In this document: positions 1 to 11,326 of the stretch, in pieces
Numbering within the stretch: the first letter of the stretch is position 1
How the letters are laid out: each line of letters opens with the position of its first letter
Assembly: GCA_022496805.1 (NCBI GenBank)
Contig: CM040101.1
Coordinates: 30,449,945 to 30,513,944 of the forward strand
Source of the DNA: Pohlia nutans
Lineage: Eukaryota; Streptophyta; Bryopsida; Bryales; Mniaceae
DNA: 64,000 nt
Direction of reading: 5' to 3'
Notes under the pieces: model-generated
Database searches by the model: none
What the model saw: only the letters and a program-made list of their open reading frames with translations
Told to the model about the DNA's origin: nothing
Translations under genes and position numbers: made by a program

Positions 1-64
1 CCTAAAGCTCATTTGTAGTCCATATAGTCTTTTTGATATTCGTACTTCTGCTTTTATTGGATTG

Positions 65-1057
65 TACAGTGGGGTGACACCGAAATTGTCACTTTGTGCA
101 ATTTCAGGGATAGTGCCCACACTGCTGCCAACTTTGACACCCTCCCGAGTGCTGGAAAATTGTTATTTATACATGAAATTTTAGACACAAAATCATTGTT
201 ATGTTGACAACATGTGTACCAAATTTCAAAGCTAGAAGATTGATAAAAAAAAAGATATTCAAGATTTACTAACAAGGGGTAGCTGTAAGAAATGTTTCAC
301 AGCTGCCAACTTTGACACCCTTCCAAGGATTGAAGAATTTTTTTTTTCACATGGAATTTTTGGAGTAGGAACATATTTATGTTGTTTACACATGTGAAAA
401 AATTCAAGTCCAAAAGACCCACAAAAAAAACGATATTCCAAATCTACCAACAGGTGTAGTTGTGAGAAACAAAGAGGAAAATCGTCTCACAACTTTGACA
501 ACCTCCCTAGAGTTGAGTATTTTTTATTTCAATATGAAAGTTTTTACACGTGTTACCAACTTAAAAGTGAGTATGTGCCAAAAATTCCATTTTAAAATAA
601 CAAATTCCCAACCCTAGAGAGGCAGTCAAAGTTGTGAGACAATTTTCCTCTTTGTTTCTCACAACTACATCTGTTGGTAGATTTGGAATATCGTTTTTTT
701 TGTGGGTCTTTTGGACTTGAATTTTTTCACATGTGTAAACAACATAAATATGTTCCTACTCCAAAAATTCCATGTGAAAAAAAAAATTCTTCAATCCTTG
801 GGAGGGTGTCAAAGTTGGTAGCTGTGAAACATTTCTTACAGCTACCCCTTGTTAGTAAATCTTGAATATCTTTATTTATCAATCTTCTAGCTTTGAAATT
901 TGGTACACATGTTGTCAACATAACAATGATTTTTTGTCTAAAATTTCATGTATAAATAACAATTTTCTAGCGCTCGGGAGGGTGTCAAAGTTGGCAGCAG
1001 TGTGGGCACTATCCCTGAAATTGCACAAGGTGCCAATTTTGGTGTCAACCCACTGTA
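65..1057. mobile_element. Foldback element with TA-CAGTG termini (Tc1/mariner-like, non-autonomous)
   Basis: The whole interval is one large inverted repeat centred near 561. The left end reads TACAGTGGGGTGACACC (from 65) and the right end is its near-complement GGTGTCAACCCACTGTA (to 1057). The flanking TA on each side fits a TA target duplication, and CAGTG termini are usual for Tc1/mariner elements. The arms (about 65-505 and 619-1057) match closely, and the loop near 510-615 is AT-rich. Reading frames in the arms are merely copies of each other and give no recognisable protein, so I treat the element as non-coding. A transcript through it would form a very long hairpin. The superfamily assignment is inferred from the ends only. 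Confidence 0.8.
127..995. repeat. Divergent ~180-bp tandem units inside the foldback arms
   Basis: A CAACTTTGACACCCTCC-like box recurs at about 127, 305 and 490 in the left arm and, inverted, at about 619, 800 and 976 in the right arm. Spacing is 176-185 bp. Sequences between the boxes also align: each has an ATG(A/G)AATTTT block, an ACA(A/C)ATGTG block, a GATATTC block and a TAGCTGT/TAGTTGTGAGAAA block. Each arm therefore seems built from about three diverged copies of one unit. Confidence 0.7.
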
Positions 1058-1089
1058 TATTCTGTATCCAGCTTTTTCTTTTCTAGTGG

Positions 1090-4000
1090 CCATCATCTAC
1101 ATGTTTGGGTGGTTTGAAGGATCTATTGATGTAGTAGCTATACTGTGGTAGGAATTTGACTGTGGTGTCTATTGGTAGTGGAGTTGTGTGTGGTTACCAA
1201 GTTATTATGGGTTGGGTATATAAGTTGATTCTATGTAGTGTTTTTGTTGACTGGTGTATTAAGAAGGGTAGGAATTGAAGGGCATTTTGTATGTGACTTT
1301 GTGATATTTGTAGGTGTTCAATTATTGTTTTGATTGTATCCATTTGGTTAGGTGTGGTGATGGTGTGGTTTTGATGGTGAATCCAAAAAATGTGTACATA
1401 AAATGGTTCCGTCGGTGGCTTGTTTAGCTATGTGGAGATTGTTGGTTCTTCGTATGTGATTGTATCTGCGGCAAAGTGTGCGATTACATGTGTGCATGGA
1501 AATGGTCCGATATGTGTGGAGAGGTTTTAGTATCATTAATGTTTGGTACATCTAGTAAGGTGACGGTGTTTGGATCATTTTTGGTTGCTAGATGTGTCTA
1601 TTGTAATGGATTGTTTGTTGGGCCATCTCTTTGTTATAGGGGTGGGCATATCGAACTCCTTTCCATTTGTATTGGAAGGTTGTACCGAGTGATCCAAATA
1701 TTTTGTCTCTAGTGAAATGAGAGTAAAATTGTAAGATTTGTGTAGAGCATGTTATTGGTGAGGAAAAGTATGAATGGGAGATGTTGAATTCTGTTATAAG
1801 GGAGTTGAGGAAGTTGCTTGGTAGAGAGTATTGTGATGCTTTTAGGGTGGAGATTTTGTGTTTATATCTTTGGTAGAGCCAACTACTTTTGTTTCAAATG
1901 ATTAAGTGGGTGGTACATAACCATTGTAGTCTAGTGGTATGAATTGTGATGAGGTGTCGTCCAGTACTTCATAGATGTGGGTTACTTCATTTTGTGTTTG
2001 TATGGTATAGTAGTGATTATGTCTTTTTTGGGGTTTCATTCCGTTATCGAGATTTGAGCAAGTGGGATGCTTGTGGGTGGTGGAATGAATCTTATGTCTC
2101 TGGTTTGTTCAGGAGTGAAAGTGAGTTTTTACAATATTTGTATAGTATCTATGTTGGTGTTTTGTGTAGTATTTTGTGAGTAGTTTGGTATTGTGTTCAA
2201 TTACTGATGGTTTGTTTAATGAAAAGAGATCACATTGTGGCATTCATTTGTTAATATATGTTAGGTTGTTTTGAGTTGTCTATTTGCAGAGGTATATATT
2301 GTATTTTCTTAGTATTTTGTATTTATCTTTTGTTTCGTTGGATTTATGATTTAGTATAGTGTGTATGGGGAATCTGAGTGGGTTATTTTTTATGTTTGGA
2401 GGTTGTGGTTGTTGTGGTAATGGTGGGTCTAAAGGGTTTTCCGATAGTCTTGGTGTTAGTTCTCGATTACCGGATGTGTATCTTGCTTAGAGTGTTTGGG
2501 CTTGTGGGTGTCTGTGACATGGGTTTGGACAATCTTGAGTGCAGTTCAGATAGTGAAAAAGTTTTCTTGCTATGTTTAGTGCACATTTTTCCAATTTAAT
2601 TGGAGTTTTGTAGTATATTTTGAAATCTTTTGGTGACATTAAGGTTGTGCCATCAAGGAGAATAATGTGTTTTAGTTTGTCTATGTCGGATATTAGGAGT
2701 TTATGTAGAAGTTTAAGGGATAGTTTGGGGTTTAGATGTGGTAGCTCGACAATAGCACGAGATCTCCATTCAAATTCTAGTTTCATCATATGAAGTTGAA
2801 AATGATTTGTACTTTTGAGGTGGACTCCTCGAGCCATTTTCAGAAAGGAATAGTGTTCGTGTAGTAGGTGATTGGATAGAGTCATGATATTTGATTCTTG
2901 GTATGTCTATTGCGCCTCCGTGCTTGGTGAGTATATGTTGTATAAGTCCTTCATATATTATTCCTAGTCTTCTGGGATCATTTAGTGCATTTCGAAGTTG
3001 CTCACCGATGCATCAAAGATAGGTGTTTTTTAGTGAGAAGGCTTCTAGTCCAAAGAGATCATGTGGGAGTTGAGTTATGACATTTGCTGTACATTTCGGC
3101 AATCCACAAATTACTTTTTGAATGCCAATAAAAATTTTGTTTAGTTTTTTTATAGTTAGTAGAATATAGGACTGCAAAGAAGCTATAAACTACATCAGTA
3201 TGAATTACAGTGTTCATCATGCTTTTATTTTATTTTATTGTGGTTGGGTAGTTGGCAATAGTCATTTTAGTGATCTAGTATTTTTGTGGCACCTAGTGAT
3301 GTGTGTTTGGAGTTTCCATTTTAATGAAGGTACTAATTGTATGCCTAAATATACCTATGCTTCATTTTGGTGCAGTACATGTAATGGTTGATTTTCGTAG
3401 TCTATGTCTTTGATTGGTTAGGGCATCTGGTGATGGCGCATTTTGGAACCCCTAAATCCATTCCGGCCCAATTACAATATTTGTCTAGTTTGTCTAGTTT
3501 GGTTTATAGGGATTGAAGTTTGTTTGCAATAGCTGCTAAATCATCTACGTATGGTGCCAAGCTAATCTTTATTTTAGATGTGCCAAATGAATATCTATTT
3601 TTTCCTCTTTGTAGCGATTGTAGTAGTGGTTCTAGGAATATTAAAAATAGGTATCATGAACTAAGTGTGTCTCCTTGTATGGTGCTTCTTTGGATTGGTA
3701 TTAGTTTTGTTTTTCCAAAGTGTTCTCCGGTGAATATGGTGTTGGAGTGTGCATAAATGTTTCCTACTAGTGTTACTGCATCTTCTAGGTAGCCACGGTC
3801 TTCCATTATAGCTAGAAGTCTTGCATGGTCGAGGGAGCCAAGTGCATTTTTAGAATCAATGTATAGTAGGTAAATGTCTTGGTTTGTAAATCTGGCGTCT
3901 TCTAGTGCTTCGATAAGGAGTTGAAGTTGTCTATACGTGCTTCTTTCTGCCTTGAATCCTTATTGGTTGTTATGTAGAATTTGGTCTTTTTCACCGTACA

Positions 4001-4360
4001 TTGATAGTATAAATGTGAGAGTACTCGTGAGAAATTTGAATATTGTGTTTGCAAGTGCAATCGGTCTGTGGTTTGGCAGTTGTGTGGGGTCACCCTTTTT
4101 ATAGAAAAGGGTGATTAGGCTTATTTTCCAGGATGTTAAGATTTGCTATTGTTTATAGCGATGAGTAAAAACTAGAAAAAGTACTTTATGAAAGCTTTCA
4201 TGCATATTTTTTAGAATTACATTGGGGGTTTTATTAGGGCGTGATGTTATTTTGTTAGCTAGGTGTTTTAGGCACATGTTGTATGTTTCTTTGTCGAAGT
4301 ATTCATGTACAATCAGGTCCAATTTGCTTGTAAATTCCAAAACTTCAAACAATGCTTGTG
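1090..4360 (-). mobile_element. Degenerate LINE (non-LTR retrotransposon), minus strand
   Basis: The minus strand carries reverse-transcriptase sequence closely related to the LINE at the right end of the window. A shared stretch at 4146-4350 has the FDKE.Y(N/D)MC(L/F)K and N(K)TPN(V/S)ILK patterns, followed downstream by FYKKGDPTQLPNHRPIALAN. The plus strand is strikingly GT-rich here, so the coding strand is AC-rich, as in the other copy. The 5' end is cut off at 4361 by a Tc1-like relic. The 3' limit is unclear; I place it near 1090, beside the foldback element. Many stops and frameshifts show it is dead. Confidence 0.8.
3420..4352 (-). pseudogene. LINE reverse transcriptase, broken
   Basis: Going 5'->3' on the minus strand one can read a finger region with KKGDPTQLPNHRPIALAN (~4110-4060), a QEGFRAERST-like block with a stop (~3960), the first palm motif as LLYIDSKNALGSLDH (~3826-3870, where a functional enzyme has a second aspartate region F.KAFD), a GDTLSSYLF block (~3650-3690) and the catalytic YVDD at 3540-3551. 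Beyond it WAGMDLGVPKCAITRCPN is typical of the region after the RT palm in plant and algal LINEs. A weaker frame at 2487-2885 probably belongs to the C-terminal part. Several in-frame stops make it a pseudogene. The family call rests on the motif order and on similarity to the copy at 60.7-61.2 kb. Confidence 0.8.
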
Positions 4361-4790
4361 TACTCAAAAATGATCCAATTTGAAAATCATAAAGTGTATT
4401 GCAATCAAATTGGAGTGTACTACGATATTATTACAAATTAAAAAAATTATTAGTGAAAATCATACAACAAGTTACAAATATTATGTACACTATCTTCCAT
4501 TGAGTGCTCTCACCCTTTGCTTCAATTACAGTGTCCATTCTAGCAAGCATATTTGAAATGAGCATTTGAAATTGTCCTTGAGATACTTGAGCCTATACTT
4601 GTTGAATGGTTTTTATCATTTCCTCTTTGTCCTTCATAATCTTTTTGATTCCATGGGCTTGTCTCTAATCATCAGGGTACCTACTACGGTGTATTGAAGC
4701 ACCATCCTCCATCAATGTGAGTTGAATAGGTCTATCATGTATAAAATAAAAGTTGCTCAATGTATTTTCATAAATAAGTTCCACAAAATC
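4361..4790 (-). pseudogene. Tc1/mariner-type transposase C-terminal relic
   Basis: Minus-strand translation from about 4760 gives LMEDGASIHRSRYPDD, then RQAHGIKKI, then MKDKEEMIKTIQQV and QVSQGQFQMLISNMLARMD. This is the order in the C-terminal half of Tc1-like DDE transposases: the second catalytic Asp in the MEDGAS.H block, the RQ.HGI.KI block, then the (ENLW)K.(M/L)KD helix region and a closing SM..R...VI..KG segment. The segment that normally carries SPDLNPIEN, with the third acidic residue, is deleted between IKKI and MKDK. Two in-frame stops are present. The relic interrupts the LINE, whose homology stops at a TA at 4361. No matching far terminus was found. Confidence 0.75.
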
Positions 4791-5434
4791 AATTACTCAT
4801 TGTTTAGGGGGCGTGCTGGTATGTGAGTTTGGGAGCGTGAGCCTGCAAGCCCGAGAGCCTAAGAGCCTACAGGTTTTTAAAGTTTTTTAAAGTTTTTTTA
4901 GATGAACTTATGACTGTGGGCTTTGGGATTTAGGTGTTATATGCTAACGGTTTAGGGGACCCAATATGAAAGAAATGAGAGCAGTGTAGAAAAATTGTAT
5001 GTCAAAATGATTAGTTGGGCAAAATAATTTAATGTGTAAGATGTAATGATAATGAAAATGTATGTAGTGATCTAATGTGAATTCAAGAGTCGTATAAAGC
5101 AATGCAATGAGTAAGAATTTATGAAATTTAAGACTATCAATTGAATTAGTGTTTAGGGGTATAAAGCATATTGTTCATATTTGAATACTAACACGTCAGT
5201 AGTTTTAAAAGATTTTTTTCAAATTCAAATGTAGTATGAAGAATTATAATGTATAGGAAATTATGAGAAACACTTTGAATTGAATTAGGGTGAATGAATA
5301 AGAGTGAAATCATTCAGATTTGAAAACACTGAATGCAAGAAAAGAGGTAATGGCCCTTTTAGTCTTACTACAATGCAATCAAATACAATTGTGTCATGGA
5401 ACACATAACCGTACTAATACTCGAAAGGATAGCG
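4791..5434. other. Non-coding AT-rich stretch
   Basis: I see no gene, terminal repeat or RNA here. The first ~100 bases hold short GAGCCT/GAGCGTGAGCCT repetitions; the rest is low-complexity AT-rich sequence. Confidence 0.5.
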
Positions 5435-8324
5435 CTATGACAAAGCATCAAATGAAGCCATGGGACTAGATGATGCGGACATAGACTTCTCTACGTCACT
5501 ACAATCACTAACCGATGCATCACCATCGGACTTAGATGCCTCTTGATCCACAAACTCTAAAACACGAGCAGAAACAAACATGGGGCGAGGAGTAGGGCCA
5601 GAGATACCCTGCTTTGCAAACTGTCTGGCAATTCCTTCTGCATAAGACGGTAGCGTGAAAGGTTTAGGGGGACTAGGAAAGAACTCTGGAGTAGAAAAGA
5701 AAGGACGATGAACTCGAGCGCCCAGTCCTCCGGGTCTAAAATCAAATAAAGACAACACCATCAAAAATAATATAACCTATATCTGGAGCAATGAAGCCAT
5801 GCAACAAAACAAAAATGAATATAATAAAACTTACTTTCTGAATTTGGATTTCTTCACGATCGGCTCGACCACAATGTTTCCGTCATCAACATCGTCGACG
5901 ATTGTGTTAATGACGGGCTGGCTAGAAGGACGCGCCATCGGGGGTCAAATGAGAGGTTTAAGGACTTCATTGAAGATGGCCTTATCTTCCTCTAGTGCCG
6001 CAATGTGGCAGTTCACATTGCAATAGGCATGGATGGATACTCCTATAGCAACAGTCATACCATGAGAGAAATTAGAGCAATTCAAACAAAGTAGATGGAC
6101 CAAAAACATCGACAATTATTAACATGATTAAATTTGAATTCTAACCAGTCGCTGTAGTGCAATCCATGACGATGTCTCCGAGAAGTAATGAAGCCTCAAT
6201 CAACATCTACATAAACAAAGTCAACTTTTCACGAGGTCCTCACCATGACATCTCTTCGTTCATCAATTGGTCATCTTTGCCCATGTAATTTTGGAGGATG
6301 TTATCGCGGGCAACATCCAGTCCATGTTGCTCTAGAGCAAGGATCGATTGGAACTAGAACTTGGATGGTGAATATTCAGTGGTCCTCACGACCAAACATA
6401 TACCAAAGTGGTTGGTCTGCAAATACAACATCATTATGAAAGTTAAGAAATTAGCTACAAACATCTTCATAATAAATTGAATAACACATTTGCCTTTGAA
6501 CGGCGACTCACTGTGAAAGAAGGATTCTTTGGTGACGTCAGGTGAAGACGGTTCATCCCCCACCATTCCTTCCGCACCTCGAACCCGTAGCTCTTGCAAT
6601 ATCCAAAGATCTTTTAGTTTGTAGTAGATCGGAAAGGATAGATGATGATAAGGGCACTATCGTCGTGAATGTACTGATTTGCAGAGTCAAAGATTGGTTG
6701 CAAAAACTCACTGGGCTCACAGTTCCACTAAGGAACGGTGGAGGCGGGAATAGATATGTCAGGGACTGGCAAATCCTTTGGCATGTCACAAGCATGAGGT
6801 CCACACAAAATCGCTTGTTCAATGCACCTTTGTAACTACGGTCCTTGTCATCTTTGTGCTACAATAAAAACAGTCAAAACATGAGGATTGGTCCAAAAAC
6901 ATAGATGTTGAAGCATAATTAAATGTGCCATTTATGTCATGATTATAAATCAAATGTTAATATGAACTAGACAAAGGACTCATTTTTCCTTGAAAAACAA
7001 TTTCAAGTCTTCGTAGGTTTGAAGCAACGGACCACTGTCTCCACCAAGAATAAGTTCCAAAGAAGTGTTGATAATGAATTCGTCAATGCTGCAATTGTCA
7101 ACTCCTCTATGGTCAACACAATTGGAACTTGAGATAGAACTTCATAGGGAGAATTGCGTTTTTTACCTCTCCCCGTGGCGGACTCCAACTGCAAGCCAAC
7201 ATCAACCGTAAAAGAGGCACCCACTTGATCCTTCGAGATGATCTCATGTTGTAGTAACTTCTTCATACTATTCCCCTTTTCAGCCACCTTCTCTGTTGCC
7301 TTCTCTATTGCCTTCTCAATATTTGACTCTGTATAAGTTGTGAACTACGCTAGTTTTCATGTAAGAATCTTTCATGTATCATATTGAATATGTAGCCAAC
7401 CACAATGATTAATATTGTCGACAATGATTTCATACACTACTAGAGAGTGCGTAAAAACCAAGACAAAACCAAGACACATCTGTTGGAACCAACAGAGAAT
7501 GGGTTTAACGTAGCAAACATTTAGTCATCTGCACAGAACCAACAAGTTTTCTCTTGGAACCAACAAGTTCATGTTGATTTTCCTCTTGGAACCAACAAGT
7601 TCCTGTTGATTTTCCGGAATCAACTGTTCCTAACCCGCACAGAACCAACAGAATTTCTGTTGATTTTGTGCGGGTTAGGAACCCCATTTCTCTAGTAGTG
7701 ATAGTGATATGAACTCATTGATACATGCAACAAACTTTGATGGAATGAAGTTGTTATCAAGACTTACTTGTTGATGTCATGCATAACTTGCATGATCACA
7801 CCAATTTGTCCTTTGGTGTCAAGAATGATTGAATCAACCGAATAGTGCGATGATTCCTTGTTCCTATGCAACCTCTGAATGTGATTCATCCAAGAAACTC
7901 TGTGGTGGTTGCCATCGCACACAAAAAACATTATATTGACATATTGACTCATCGTTGGAATAGCTCAGAGGTACTTGTTGAATTTTTCATTTTCCTCATT
8001 CCATAGCGGTCCTCATGAGACCTTGTCCTCTTTAGTGGCTTCTTGAACATCACCTTGCTCGTTAGTAAGTGAGACATAAAATACCGCTGCACCATCCTGA
8101 TATCCATGGACAAACTCTTCCTTGAGTTTTGGCAAATTGCATAAAAGAGTAGGCTTCACCATGAGCATCGAAATCATTTGACACAACAGAATGTGATGCC
8201 GAGAGATATGCACGGGTTGGAGTCGAAGGTTTGTGATGGTAGCAACTACTTTCAACTTCTGACGGCTCCTGATAACATCTTCGCTCGCGTCAGAAGTTGA
8301 TGGAACGGATGATGAGGTGGCGTT
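5435..8324 (-). pseudogene. ParB-like / beta-class DNA methyltransferase fusion gene, broken, multi-exon
   Basis: Read on the minus strand. Exon ~8324-7764 contains LCNLPKLKEEFVHGY, then FFVCDGNHHRVSWM and YSVDSIILDT, which resembles the DGNHR core of ParB/sulfiredoxin-fold domains. It carries two in-frame stops and ends at a GTAAGT donor. A middle exon (~7320-7000) is frameshifted. Exon 6858-6512 reads AILCGPHACDMPKDLPVPD, FLQPIFDSANQYIHDDSA then LIIIYPF and YGFEVRKEWWGMN, the layout around motif IV (DPPY) of beta-class N6-adenine/N4-cytosine methyltransferases, but with DPPY decayed to GPHA. Exon 6416-~6240 follows. Exons 6206-6146 and 6042-5835 join to give GDIVMDCTTATGVSIHA and HIAALEEDKAIFNEVL, matching the C-terminal AdoMet motif (DxFxGTG...GiE). 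Last exon 5735-5435. Stops, frameshifts and the lost motif IV make it a pseudogene. The function is inferred from motifs alone. Confidence 0.6.
7435..7700. mobile_element. Small non-autonomous CACTA element
   Basis: It starts CACTACTAGAGA and ends TCTCTAGTAGTG, with ATA duplicated on both sides (7432-7434 and 7701-7703), the 3-bp target duplication of CACTA (En/Spm) elements. The inside is packed with AACCAACA and its complement TGTTGATT, like subterminal transposase-binding repeats. It lies in an intron of the ParB-methyltransferase pseudogene. Confidence 0.9.
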
Positions 8325-8356
8325 GGAGCCATCGAACTACCTCGTCATCCGTTCCA
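8301..8356. repeat. Short inverted repeat
   Basis: TGGAACGGATGATGAGGT (8301-8318) faces ACCTCGTCATCCGTTCCA (8339-8356), with 20 bases between. One mismatch per arm; an AGTTGA outer extension is also shared. It lies at the apparent 5' end of the broken methyltransferase gene. Confidence 0.7.
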
Positions 8357-8579
8357 TTTTCAACTCCACCTCCCAAAGACAGTTGTACACCGAGACTATC
8401 CTCTAGAGAATTCAGCACTCCAATTCGTGTTACCTCCTATCATAATCAACATCATCGAGAACTAGCTAAGCAAGAGAAAGAATGTTCACCAAAATTAACC
8501 CGGCCAAGAAGAGACAAACATTTCGAGCATATCAAGACTCCCATGCAATCACAAAATCATCTCAACGACCAACATTCCA

Positions 8580-9560
8580 ACCACTAGCACATGGAACGGC
8601 AAAATCACTAAAACAAACATGACCACCACGAACACCACGAGCAACATGACGGCCACGACACAGCCACGGCCCAAGCCACAACCAACATTCTAACCACTAC
8701 AACGCGCAACAAAAAAGATCACCATCACGAGCAACATGACCACCACGAACACCACCAACAACATAACGGCCAAGAGTGCACTACGGCCAAGGCGACGACA
8801 AACATTGCAACCACTAGAACAAGGAACAACAAGATAACACTACTAGAAAATCCAACTGTTCTGTAGATTCGGTCGCGTTGATGTGGTCACGTTTTTGTCC
8901 AAATCAAGAGATTTCTGTCCAAATCAACAAAAAAGTGTCCTGCATCAACGCGACCGAATCAACAAAACAGTTGGATTTTCTAGTAGTGTAACCATAAAGA
9001 GCAACATGACTACCACAAACACCACCACCAGCATGACGGACAAGAGTGCACCACGGTCCAAGCCACGACCAACATTCTAATCACTAGAACGTGCAACAAC
9101 AAGATCACCATGACGAGCAACATGGCCACAACAAACACCATGAGCATCGTGACGGCTACAACAACACCGCGACGACAGTACTCCAAACAATAAAACTAGC
9201 GATAGCAAGATCACCATGACGAGCAACATGGCCACCACGAACACCACGATGGCCAACTGAGTACCACTCACTCGTCATGACGAGCACCCCGCGTTCAAAT
9301 TCAACACAAAAAACTTGATCAAACACTTAGGTCACATATTGGCTCTCGGTACCGAGGGCTCATTCATGGCTGACAAACTAGATCAAAATAGTTGAACCCA
9401 AGTCTTTATTAGGGCTAGAGCATAGGTCCAGTGAGGAGCCGGATCACCACCACGAATACCACCAGGAGCATGACGGCCACGACACCACCACAACCGAGGC
9501 CATAATGAGTCCTCCAAACACAAGATTAAGGAACAACATGATCACCAACATGAGCAACGT
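8580..9560. repeat. Degenerate CCACGA/ACATGA-rich repeat tract
   Basis: Short phrases such as CACCACGAACACCACGAG, AGCAACATGACGGCCAC and AACATGACCACCACGA recur imperfectly without a fixed period. The same kind of tract occupies 25,070-26,058 inside the Harbinger element. There is no convincing reading frame. A CACTA element interrupts it at 8838-8988. Confidence 0.65.
8838..8988. mobile_element. 151-bp hairpin CACTA element
   Basis: It begins CACTACTAGAAAATCCAACT and ends AGTTGGATTTTCTAGTAGTG, with TAA on both sides (8835-8837 and 8989-8991) as the 3-bp target duplication. Complementarity runs well beyond the termini (GATTCGGTCGCGTTGATG against CATCAACGCGACCGAATC), so nearly the whole element folds into a hairpin. 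Confidence 0.92.
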
Positions 9561-11326
9561 ATTTTGTCGTGATTAGTCATCGTACCTGAGGTGGTGTGTG
9601 TACAGACATAGATAGGGTAAGAAGTACGTGCGCATTGAAGTATGTAGATACATGGTAGATATATGTACAATGTGTGTGATAGTAAAATGGAGCATTAAGG
9701 TGCGTTTGTTTGAATGGTGGTGTGTTAGAATTTTTTGGTTACCTCAGAATCAAAAGCAAGGACCCTCCAATGGACATGGATCCCTTTGGATTTACGTCGG
9801 TTGGTGTTGATTCGTAAAGAAAGAATGGTAAAATGAAAATGCAAAAAAAAAAAAAAAAAAAAAAAAACATGTTAGTTAGAGACTTATTTGGATTTTTGTT
9901 GTGGAGAAGTTTCGTTGGTGCTGAGCGGGGAGTTGTGGATGGGACGAGACGGAGTTAACGCAACGATTTTGGGCCGAGGTTGAGCTGCGACGTTGGGGCA
10001 GAGTAGTGTCTTGTGACTGGCTGCGGTGCGGCTTGGGCTAGGTGATGTGCTGCTGCTTCCGAGAGGTACTATGAGCTGGAGATAGAAGTTACTTGGTAAG
10101 GGCTTGGGCAAGTCGCGCTCTGGTTGATGGTGTTGATGGGGGGATGCTGCTGGTAACTTGTCTCCTTTGTTTGGCTGTGTTGGCTGCTAGTCTTTGCTTC
10201 TTGGTCAGTGATGGTATTGGGCACATTTGCGCGTGTTGGTGAGCTGGGAAGGATTTGTAGAAGTCTAAAGGAGAAGATTCTATCACTATTGGGTAGTGGT
10301 ATGTTAGAGAGGAATGGGAGAGACAATGTGCTATGGAAATGACTAGTATAGCAGGACAATGTGCATTCAGAGAGAGGAATGAATGAAGGAGTATTTGGGG
10401 GCGGTTGGGCTAGGCAGCGGTGCCAAATCTGGTGTTGGGGGCGCGAGGATGAATGCAGAGGGCGGCGTGGTGGCGTACAGGAGTAGCAACTGCTATATCG
10501 GCTATGCAAGTTGAGGTGAAGCCCCCCAACCGTTGAGATTTGAGTTGCATGTCAATTGCTGCAGCTAGACTTGCAAAAGCTCTCCACACACGCCTCCATT
10601 TACTATCCACCTCCGCTTTGCACTGTCCCCCCGCCTCTAGATCTATCGCAGTCCAGCCTAAACCGTGCGCACAAATTGTTGCACAGATTTAGTCACACAT
10701 CGCTCGCCCGCACCGCACAACGCCTTCACTCAATCATTAGGGTTTCTACCCTGAACCACGGGTACCCCGGGCTCAACCACGGTGAGACAACCTCAACCGC
10801 CGGTGAAGTCGATGCTTGTGCAAGGGTGGCCCTAACACGCTTATGGATCCATTACATATGATAGACCATTTGGTCCACCCTACCTGGTTGGCTGGCAATG
10901 ATCAGCTAGCTGTTTCACTGGTTGGTCCGTGCTGCGAGGCCCTTGGCCAGTCCCTCATATCGCTCGGCCCTTTGGCTCACTTCAGTAGCTTAGCTTAGCT
11001 TCACACTTACAACTGACTATCCGTCCGTCATACTGTCGTCGTCGTCGTCGCTGGCTCACTCCTCCTCTCCCCTTCCCCTCCCGTCCCCTCCCTAAATCGT
11101 TTAGTTCGCTTCGCAGTTTCCTGCAGGCAGGCAGGCAGGCAGGCCCTCCCTTGTGGTGAGAAGTCGTTTGAGGGTGGCGTTGCGTGCGTTGGCTTGCCTG
11201 CTCATAGTCCAAGGGGCGTGCAGTCGGTGTGTGCGTGTGTGTGTGTATGATAGAATTGAAGTTAGGTCACGACTCCGCGTTGCTTGCCTGCCTGCCTGCC
11301 TAAAGCCAGCGTTCATGTGAGTCGTC
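9561..11326. other. Intergenic region and probable promoter/5' UTR of the coiled-coil gene
   Basis: It holds a run of ~26 A at 9842-9867, GC-rich unrecognised sequence (9.9-10.9 kb) and, close to the downstream start codon, (GTC)n at 11,034-11,050 and CAGG microsatellites at 11,124-11,143 with their complement at 11,286-11,301. Ser/Pro-rich minus-strand frames at 10,069-10,610 show no recognisable family. I cannot point to a TATA box or a transcription start with confidence. Confidence 0.5.

Noticed and set aside
5435..8324. Bacterial contamination as the source of the ParB-methyltransferase motifs
   Set aside because: The motifs are split by introns with GT-AG borders, the region holds a plant CACTA element, and flanking sequence is continuous plant DNA.
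10069..10610. Ser/Pro-rich minus-strand ORFs as a gene
   Set aside because: They overlap in several frames, have low-complexity composition and no recognisable motif or splice context.
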